NCBI RefSeq assembly: GCF_003096195.1
Contig: NZ_CP023004.1
Coordinates: forward strand, 1,964,501 to 2,028,500
DNA: 64,000 nucleotides
From: Ereboglobus luteus
GTDB lineage: Bacteria; Verrucomicrobiota; Verrucomicrobiia; Opitutales; Opitutaceae
Direction of reading: 5' to 3'
In this document: piece after piece, positions 1 through 7,900 of the stretch
Position numbering within the stretch: position 1 is the first letter of the stretch
Layout of the letters: the number at the start of each line of letters is the position of its first letter
Notes under the pieces: generated by a model
The model's input: only the letters and a program-made list of their open reading frames with translations
Databases searched by the model: none
What the model was told of the DNA's origin: nothing
Translations under genes and position numbers: made by a program

Positions 1-2
1 CG

Positions 3-3000
3 CTTCCCGACGTCCCCGCGATCCTCCCGTGCGCAGTCCTCGGCCTCTTTCCCGTCACCAATCCCGGACTCCTCCGCGACACCCAGTGGATGATCGAAAA
101 CGAGCCCGCGCTCGACAACCCCATCCGCCCCTTCCTCACGCCCGAAGCGCTCGTCGAAACCGATCCCGATCATCACGCCGCCGAGGCCGCGGCCGAAGCC
201 ATTCGCGACCACGCGCAACTCCCCGCGCGCGATTTTTCCAACGAGCTTCTCGTCACACACGCCGATCCATGCCAGGCCGAGGCTGTCCTTCACGCCCGCA
301 ACAGCGCCGCCCTCGTCATCCACGGTCCTCCCGGCACCGGCAAAAGCCAGACCATCGCCAACGTCATCGGCGACCACCTTGCCCGCGGAGAAAAAGTCCT
401 CTTTGTCTGCGACAAACGCACTGCGCTCGACGTCGTCAAATATCGCCTCGACGGCATGGGCCTCGGCCCGCTTTGCGGCGTCATCCACGATCCGCAACGT
501 GATCGCCGCGACCTCTACCTCGGTCTCCGCGAACGCCTCGAAAATCTCGCCCAAGACCAGCTTCACCCAAACCCCGCCCCCGAGCTCGACCGCATTAACA
601 CCCGCCTCAACAAACTCCACGCCGAGCTCCGCGAAAACTTCGACAGCCTCCACGCCACCGCGGACGGCTGCGCCTCCTTCCACGATACCTGCGGCAAATG
701 GCTCGAACTCGCGGGTGCCGTCGCCACGCCCATCCCCGCGGTTGACGGCCTCACGCCCGCGCTCATCGAGGAGCACCGCGTCGATCTTGAGGAAGGCGTG
801 CAGCGCGCCCTCGCCGCCCGCTGGCCCGAGAATCCATTTCGCAACCGCGTCGGCATTTCGCTCGCCGACTGGCTCGCCAAGCCCGCCGCGGCCACCGCCG
901 CGCAACTTCGCGACCTTGTATCCAAATCCTCGATACTCGACCGCTACCCCGATTCGCCCGCCGCCCCGCTCTCCGCCGGCATCGCGCTCGACGAGCAAGT
1001 CGGCGCCCGCGTCGAACTCGCCGCCAAGCTCGACGCCGCGATTGCGCACGCCCGGCACGCCACCGCCGCGCGCCTCGCCGCCGATCCGCACTGGCAAAAC
1101 TGGCGCGCGGAAATCGAAACCCTCGCCCCCGAAAAAGAACCGCTCGCCAAACCCCTCGACCGCGAACTCCACCTCCAGACCAAGGGTGCGCTCCCCGCGC
1201 TCGCCCAGTGCAACCAGCGCCTGCTTGCGCTCCGCGAATGGCTTCCGCTCGCCGATTCGTGGAAACGCCATTTCGCCTTCTCCAAAAAAAGCGCCGCGCG
1301 CCGCGCCCTCGAACCGCTCGCACTTCCGCTCGACCGCGCCTCCGCCGAACGCGCCCAAACCTACTACGCCGCGCTCAAGGCCCGCCACCTCTGGGCCGAT
1401 GTCCACGAGCGCATCCACGCCGCGCAACCCGCCGACGCGCTCCCTCCCGACAAAACCCTCCGCGCCCTCGCCGACGCGCTTCCGTCAATTCTCGACGCCC
1501 TCGAAGCCGCCTCACTTCCCGCCAACTCCCACCTGAAATCCGCAGCCCTCTTCGCGCTGGGCGAGCAGGCAACCTCGGCCAATTTCCCCGCGCTCCTCCG
1601 CCAGGGCGCGCAACGCGCCTCCGCGCTCATCGACCTTCGCGACACCCTTGCCGCCACGAAACTTTTCCACGCCGCCGCAATCGACGAACTCATCGACGCC
1701 TGGCGCTCCAACCCCGCCGTCACCGTCGAAACCCAGCGCTTCGTCGAGTTCCAAAACACGCTCGAGGAATGCGTCCGTTACACCGACGTGATCAGCCGCC
1801 TTTCGCCCGCCCTGAGCATCGCGCTCACCCACGCCGCCGACGCCGCGCTCCCCTGGGAAACCGCCGAGCCCGCGCTCCGCCTCTCCGCCCTCACGCTCGA
1901 AATCCAGACGCAACTCCGCGAAAATCCCGCGCTCGCCCGCATCGACACGCACCGCGTCGAAGCCGCGTTTTCCGAGAAACTCGAACGCACCGCCGAGAAA
2001 GCCTCGCTCGTGCGCCAGCTCATCCTTTACCGCTGGCAAAAAGTCTGGCGCGACCGCCTCCTCGCCGCCACCGGCGGACGCCTCAACACACTCGGCGCCT
2101 CGCTCCGCCAGCGCCTCTTTGTCCGCGGCCAGCGCGCCATGAAACTCCGCCAGATGATCGCCGCCGGAGCCGACATTCCCGGAGGCGATCCGCTCTTCGA
2201 TTTCTGCCCCGTCTGGATGGCCGGCCCGTCAACCGTCGCGCAGATTTTTCCCCGCGCCCACCTCTTCGACGTCATCATTTTCGACGAAGCCAGCCAGTGC
2301 CGACTCGAGGAAGCGTTGCCCGTTCTCCTCCGCGGCAAACGCGTCGTCATCGCCGGCGATCCCAAGCAGCTCCCGCCCACGCGCTTCTTTGAAAGCGCCC
2401 TCACCGAAAGCAACGACACCGCCGCCGAAACCGCGGAGGAAGTTTTTGCGCAGCAACAATCCGAAACCGAGGACCTCCTCGGCGCCGCGCTCAACCTCAA
2501 CGTGCAGGAGGCATTTCTCGACGTCCACTACCGCTCGCGCAACGCCGCGCTTATCGGCTTCTCCAACGACTCATTCTACAACAAGCGCCTCCAGCCCATC
2601 CCCGGCCATCCGAAAAACCGCGCCGTCCACGCCCCCATCCTCCTCACCCATGTGGACGGCGTTTACCACGAACGCGGCAACGAAGCCGAGGCCCGCGCCG
2701 CCGCCAATCTCGTCGCCGAACTCCTCGACACCGCCGAGCCGCCCTCCATCGGCGTCGCCTGCTTCAACCTCAACCAACGCGACCTCATCATCGACGCGCT
2801 CGACGAAAAAGCCGCCGCCGATCCCGCCTTCGCCCAAAAACTCGAAACCGCCCGCCGCCGGCGCGGACGCGATTCGTTCGAGGGCCTCTTCGTGAAAAAC
2901 CTCGAAAACGTGCAAGGCGACGAACGCGACCACATGATCATCTGCACCACGTTCGGCCCCGACAAGGACGGCAAGTTCCGCCGCAACTTCGGCGCCCTCT

Positions 3001-3599
3001 CGCGCATCGGCGGCGACCGCCGCCTCAACGTCCTCGTCACCCGCGCTCGCGACGCCATCCACGTCCTCACCTCAATCCCCCGCGTCGAATACACCTCCGT
3101 CACGCCGCCCGAGCCCGGACGCTCCATCACCGGCCGCCACCAACTCTACGCCTACCTCCGCTATGCCGAAACCCTCGGCGCGCGTTTCGACGAATGGCAG
3201 ACCGAACTTGAAACCGCGCGCCGCCACGAGCATGCGCAAGTCCTCCGCGATGAAACCACGCAACCCTCCGCGCTTGCCGAAGCCCTCGCCCGCCGCCTTC
3301 ACGCCGCAAGCAACATCGGCTCCACCGTCTATTGGGGCAACGACGGCTTCTGCGTGGACATCGCTCTCACGCACCCCCACATGCCCGCCGACGTCACGAT
3401 CGGAGTGCTCACGGATTTCAACCGCTACAAAAAAACACCCGACCCGGTTGCGTGGGAAAATTTCCGCGCGCAAATCCTCCAGTCGCAAGGCTGGAGCCTC
3501 CATCGCATCTGGAGTCCCGCGCTCTTCCGCGACCCCGAAAAACTCCTCGCCGAAATCGCGGACCGGCACCAGGCCGCCACGGAGCAAAATCAATCCTGA
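3..3599 (+). CDS. Superfamily 1 DNA/RNA helicase (AAA_11/AAA_12 type) with C-terminal nuclease-like domain, 5' truncated by window edge
   Basis: The reading frame is open from base 3 with no stop, so the N-terminus lies outside the window. The first residues (LPCAVLGLFPVTNPGLLRD) look like the end of the DUF4011-type region of large bacterial SF1 helicases. Walker A is HGPPGTGKSQTIAN near nt 320-365. A long Ala/Leu/Arg-rich helical insertion follows, then Walker B/motif II (IIFDEASQCRLEE near 2275-2315), motif III (AGDPKQLPPTRFF), and motifs V/VI (ENVQGDERDHMIICTTFG; RLNVLVTRARDAIHVLTS, near 2905-3075). The last ~90 residues resemble the Vsr-like MTES_1575 nuclease domain (ends in WSLHRIWSPALFRDPEKLL), but the usual G-I-E-x-D-G motif reads GVLTDF, so nuclease activity is doubtful. 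Such proteins are often linked to DNA repair or defence; no partner gene is visible here. A strong hairpin follows the stop. Confidence 0.9.
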   Translation, partial: LPDVPAILPCAVLGLFPVTNPGLLRDTQWMIENEPALDNPIRPFLTPEALVETDPDHHAAEAAAEAIRDHAQLPARDFSNELLVTHADPCQAEAVLHARNSAALVIHGPPGTGKSQTIANVIGDHLARGEKVLFVCDKRTALDVVKYRLDGMGLGPLCGVIHDPQRDRRDLYLGLRERLENLAQDQLHPNPAPELDRINTRLNKLHAELRENFDSLHATADGCASFHDTCGKWLELAGAVATPIPAVDGLTPALIEEHRVDLEEGVQRALAARWPENPFRNRVGISLADWLAKPAAATAAQLRDLVSKSSILDRYPDSPAAPLSAGIALDEQVGARVELAAKLDAAIAHARHATAARLAADPHWQNWRAEIETLAPEKEPLAKPLDRELHLQTKGALPALAQCNQRLLALREWLPLADSWKRHFAFSKKSAARRALEPLALPLDRASAERAQTYYAALKARHLWADVHERIHAAQPADALPPDKTLRALADALPSILDALEAASLPANSHLKSAALFALGEQATSANFPALLRQGAQRASALIDLRDTLAATKLFHAAAIDELIDAWRSNPAVTVETQRFVEFQNTLEECVRYTDVISRLSPALSIALTHAADAALPWETAEPALRLSALTLEIQTQLRENPALARIDTHRVEAAFSEKLERTAEKASLVRQLILYRWQKVWRDRLLAATGGRLNTLGASLRQRLFVRGQRAMKLRQMIAAGADIPGGDPLFDFCPVWMAGPSTVAQIFPRAHLFDVIIFDEASQCRLEEALPVLLRGKRVVIAGDPKQLPPTRFFESALTESNDTAAETAEEVFAQQQSETEDLLGAALNLNVQEAFLDVHYRSRNAALIGFSNDSFYNKRLQPIPGHPKNRAVHAPILLTHVDGVYHERGNEAEARAAANLVAELLDTAEPPSIGVACFNLNQRDLIIDALDEKAAADPAFAQKLETARRRRGRDSFEGLFVKNLENVQGDERDHMIICTTFGPDKDGKFRRNFGALSRIGGDRRLNVLVTRARDAIHVLTSIPRVEYTSVTPPEPGRSITGRHQLYAYLRYAETLGARFDEWQTELETARRHEHAQVLRDETTQPSALAEALARRLHAASNIGSTVYWGNDGFCVDIALTHPHMPADVTIGVLTDFNRYKKTPDPVAWENFRAQILQSQGWSLHRIWSPALFRDPEKLLAEIADRHQAATEQNQS

Positions 3600-3639
3600 G
3601 CAGACTGCGCGGCCGGCGGCCTTGTGCGCACTATACAAA

Positions 3640-3667
3640 GCAGGGCGGTTTCGTGAAACCGCCCTGC
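3640..3667. terminator. Bidirectional hairpin between convergent genes
   Basis: Perfect 13-bp inverted repeat (arms 3640-3652 and 3655-3667, core GCAGGGCGGTTTC) with a 2-nt loop, between the convergent helicase and PHP-hydrolase stops. The flanking T tracts are weak, so the terminator role is inferred from position and stem strength. Confidence 0.7.
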
Positions 3668-3701
3668 CCGTTTAAAGATCAATACTTATTCGCAAACGGT
3701 A

Positions 3702-4874
3702 TTACTTGGCTTTGGCCTTGGATTTGACCCTTTTGTCCTTGGGTGTTTTCGGGAGTTTTACCGTGAAGGTCAGCGGGGTCTCGGGCGAAGTGAGGAAATT
3801 GCTCACTTGGAAAACGACCTCGTCGGAGCCTATCTCGTCGGGGAAGCCGACGCCGATGCCGCGCGAAGAGTGCGGTTTTACGAGGTAGTCGCGGTAGAAT
3901 GCGGGTTTTTCACCGGGCACGACTTTGAGGAGTTTGAAGGTCAGGCCGGAGTTGTTTTTGATGGTGACCACAAAGCGGGGCGTCTGGGTGTTGGAGCCCA
4001 CGTTGTGCGCAACTTTGACTGAGAGGCATGCCTCGACGAGCGGGCGCAGCCATTGTTCCTCACCGTAGATAAACTCCCGAAAATACACGGCGGTGCGGCG
4101 GTTGTCGAGGGCCTCGCGGATGGATGCCGCCGTGGCTTCCTTGGCAAAAACGATCGTGGTCGTGCGATGCTCGCCTTTTTGAAAATCATAGCCGTTCTGG
4201 ATGGGCGCGTGCACATCGGACGCGCCGATCATGGTGAGTTTTTTATCGAGCGCCCATTGGAAGGCGTGCGGGCTGTAAAGGCTGCCGTTGGCGACTTCGA
4301 TGCCCTGCATCCAGCCGTTCTGGAATATTTCCTCGTGCTCGGGGAGCCAGCGGGTGATGTGCGCCTGCTGGTTTTCCCAGCGCGGGTGGTTCCATGTGAT
4401 GAACGCGCCCTGTTTTTTCGCCTCCTCTAGCGCCTTGCGCCAGTCGGTCGTGCTCATGGCGTCGGCGTCCTTGATGAAGATGGCGTTGAAGTGGCCGGGG
4501 GGCATTCCGTAGGTGACCTCGGTGCCGGGGATGACGACGAGGTTTTTGGGCGCCGCCTTGCTGGCGATTTCGAAGGAGTAGTTGCGCGAGACTTTTTCGT
4601 CGTAAACGTTGCGGCGGCGCTCCTGGTGGTCGGTCATGGCGATGGCGGCGAGTCCCTCGCGGGAGGCCTCGCTGGCGCGGACTGCGGGCCAGACTTGTCC
4701 GTCGGAAAACACGGTGTGCATGTGCAGGTCGCAACGGAGGGTTTTGTAGCCGGGGATGTCGGGGATTTCGACACGGAACGGGTCGTGCTGCGCGTGAAGC
4801 GTGCAGAGCGCCAATGCAAAAAGCATGGCGAACAATGAACAGTTACGGATATGGTGGTGATGTTGTTTTTTCAT
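3702..4874 (-). CDS. Secreted PHP-domain metallohydrolase (CehA/McbA-like)
   Basis: A protein of 390 aa. The start is the ATG at 4874, which gives MKKQHHHHIRN followed by a hydrophobic segment ending ALCTLHAQ, a Sec signal; the frame is open further upstream but that part overlaps the next gene. PHP metal motifs are visible in order: RCDLHMHTVFSDGQ, AMTDHQ, IPGTEVTYG, HFNAIF, WNHPRW and GASDVHAP. These ligate two or three metals in PHP phosphoesterases. The last ~110 residues look like a beta-sandwich. Family members hydrolyse phosphoesters or other esters, and the substrate cannot be told. It is the last gene of the leftward block, 53 nt after the large modular phosphoesterase. Four consecutive histidines in the signal-peptide n-region are unusual. 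Confidence 0.85.
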   Translation of the reverse strand: MKKQHHHHIRNCSLFAMLFALALCTLHAQHDPFRVEIPDIPGYKTLRCDLHMHTVFSDGQVWPAVRASEASREGLAAIAMTDHQERRRNVYDEKVSRNYSFEIASKAAPKNLVVIPGTEVTYGMPPGHFNAIFIKDADAMSTTDWRKALEEAKKQGAFITWNHPRWENQQAHITRWLPEHEEIFQNGWMQGIEVANGSLYSPHAFQWALDKKLTMIGASDVHAPIQNGYDFQKGEHRTTTIVFAKEATAASIREALDNRRTAVYFREFIYGEEQWLRPLVEACLSVKVAHNVGSNTQTPRFVVTIKNNSGLTFKLLKVVPGEKPAFYRDYLVKPHSSRGIGVGFPDEIGSDEVVFQVSNFLTSPETPLTFTVKLPKTPKDKRVKSKAKAK

Positions 4875-4927
4875 GGTGATGAGTTGATGGGAGTTGGAGA
4901 TGGGTTGTTCGGCGGATGTCGGATGGG

Positions 4928-7900
4928 TTATCGTTTGCGGCTCAGCCGGAGGCTTCGCCCTACCAGAAGAATCAGTAGGGAGGAGAGAAGGAATAGCGAG
5001 GGTGCGCCGCCTCCTCCACCGCCGCCGGAGCTGTTGCCGGTGTCCGGCGTGTCGATGGGGGGCGCGGCAACTGTCACCGTGAATGCGCCGGAGGTCACGA
5101 TTTCGCCCGTGCTGGTTGTCAATGTCACGGCGTAGGAGCCGGCGTGCGTGTTCGCATCGGCGTTGGTGATTGCGTAGGTGGCGGAGGCCGCGCCGGCAAT
5201 GACGGTGTTGTCGCGATACCATTGCCGTGCGGCGGGTGTGAAACCGGTCGCGTTTGCCGTGAGCGTGAAACCGCCTCCCGAGGGCACGTGGGCGCTGCTC
5301 GCGGTCTTGTTCGCGCCGGTGCCGGTCACGGTCGCGCTGATGCTTGCGGCGCCGTTTGTTTGCGCGGGTGTGACGGAGTTTTTGCCCGCGGTGTTGCCAG
5401 CGTTTGCGGCGATGGAGGCCGCGGTGCTGCTGTCGCCAGAGTCGATGATGTGCGCATAGCCGGGGACGAAAACTTTGTCATTGCCGGTCGCGGTCGTGCC
5501 GGTGGTCGCGTTCATGAGATTGTCGATCGCGCGGAGGCGTCCGGTGGATTGCTTGGTGAGCGGATTTTTCACGCCTTGGTAGATGTTGCGCACCGAGAGG
5601 ATTTGCGCGCCCGCGCCGGCGATGGTGGCGGTGGTGTTACCGGTCGCGGTGATGTAGTTGTTATACATGTAAACGCGGGCGTTGGTCACGCTCGGCATGT
5701 TGTTTTTCAGGTTGGCGCCCCAGCGGTTGTGGTCGAGGAGGATTCCCGTGGTCGGGCCGGCGTTGGAGATGGTCATGGCCGAGTCGGCACCGCCGGGTGT
5801 CGCGGTGAATTCATTCCACGAGAAGGCGACGTTGTCGGCGTTGCCGGTGATGGAGACGGGCGCGTCGGTGAATGTGCAATGGGAAACGTCCACGTCGTTC
5901 GCACCGTTGATGGTGAGCGCGCCGGTGGTGAAGTTTACGCCGCGGATGATGGTGTCGCTCGCGCTCGCCGCGATGGTGAGGGTGCCGGAGACGGTGGAGG
6001 TGGCATCCGCCCCGACGATGGTTTTGCCCTTGGCGACGGTGGCGCCGCCGACGAGCGAGAGGTTGACGGATCCGGTCACGGTGATGGTCGCGGTTCCCGT
6101 GGCTTCGAGCTGCGTCTTGAGCGTTTGCGCGGCGGTGAATGCGGGGTCGGGATTGACGGTGAGCAGGGTGGCATAGCTGGTGGCGAGGCCGCGCGCGTTG
6201 CTTGCGGCGAGGCGGTATTGCGTGCCGTTTTGCGCGGTGGTGGCGTTGGGGATGGTGTGGGATGCGGTGGTCGCTCCGGAGATGTCCGTCCATGTGGCTC
6301 CGTCGCTTGAGGACTGCCATTTGAGCGAGGGGTTAGGCGCGCCAGTGACGGCGGCGGTGAAGGTGGCGGACTGGCCGGCTGTCACGGTGGCGTCCGCCGG
6401 TTGCGTGGTGATTTCCGGTGAGGCGAAGTTGGCGGGGAACTCGGAGAGGTCGGTTGTGAATTCAGACAGTGAGTAGGTTTTTCCGAAGCGATCCGTGGCG
6501 CGGATTTCGACGCTGGCTCCAGGGGTTTTTAGTGTGTGGGAATACAGGTGCTTGTTGCTGCGGCTGTCGTAAGTGCGTTTGAGGACGCCGACGTGGTAGC
6601 CGGCGGCATAGGCGTCTACCAGCATGTTGAGTTTTTTCAAGGTGTCGGCCACCTTGACGCCGTTTTCATAAACGACGAATTTCCAGTTGGCGTCGGCGTT
6701 CCAAACATCAACAACGACATCGTTGGCGCCAAGGGTGGCGTATGGAGGCTGGTTGTAGGTGTATGTGCCGCTGGCACCGCCGAAGCTGATGTCGCCGCGA
6801 TACATGCGCATTTGGTAGGTGTCGCTGTAGCCGGTGGACTTGTAATACCAGTCGGTGAGCTTGGTGCCGGAGATGGTGTAGACGCCGTAGCCGTTGGGTG
6901 CGCCGTCAACATTGAGCAAGGAGTTCCACCAAGCGCCGCAGGCACCGCCGTGGATGTGCTCGTAGGCGGTGATGTTTTTGGTGGAGCCGTTGATGGGGAA
7001 GGTGATGTTTTCCTGATAGTGAGTGTGCCCGGCAAGGAAGTGGACGTCGGCGTAGTCCTTGAGCAGACCATAGAGTTCTTGTGCCTTTGTATAGGTGCTG
7101 CCGCGCAACGGAATGTGGAAGGCTATGATGATGGTTTTTGTCTTGGGGACAAAACTGAGATCTTGCTTAACCCATTCGTAGATGTCGTTGGTGAGGCCAG
7201 TGCCGTAGCCGGATTGTGCGGTGTAAAGGATGTCGTCGAGGCCGATGATGTGAGTGTTGCCGATGTTAACGGAGTAGTTGAGCGGGCCGTAGATGTTTTC
7301 GTAGCTCTCGCCGGATTCATAGTCCTTGTTGAGCTTGGAGTAGGCCTGATCGTGGTCGTGGTTTCCGGGGACGGAGAAGTAGGTGACGGGGGAGGCGTTG
7401 ACGACATCGCGGAGCGGAGCGTGGAGGTGGAGGTTGTCGCCGACGATGTCACCGAGCATGATGGCGTAGATGGGAAGGCTGGCGTGGGTGGCTTGGCGGA
7501 GCTTGCCGATGTCGGCAATGGTTTCCGTCTCGTAGCGTTTGAGTTGGGCAAGGGAGGTGACTTGCGGATCGCCAATGCCGAGGAGAATGAAGTCTTTCTC
7601 GGCGGAGGGGAGGCGGATCAGGTCGAAGTCATAGCGGTTAACGCCCTCGACGAGTTTTTGCGAGAACCACGCATAGCCGGTGCGATCAGCACCGAGGGTG
7701 TTGACTGCGTGAGTTTCGGGGGTGGAGTAAAAGACGACGCGAGCCTTGGTGGTGCCACCCTTGTTCGTGCGTTTCATCTGGTAGATGCCGTTGGCGTTGG
7801 TTTTGACGCATTGGAATCCGTCGCTGACAACGACACCTGCGACGGGCGCGCCGGTGTCGTCAACGATGGAGCCGTAGAGGTCCATGCCGGCGTCGGGGGT

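Noticed and set aside
3702-5222. Longer version (506 aa) of the PHP hydrolase frame
   Set aside because: The N-terminal ~116 residues are the shadow of the large gene; the signal peptide begins at the ATG at 4874.
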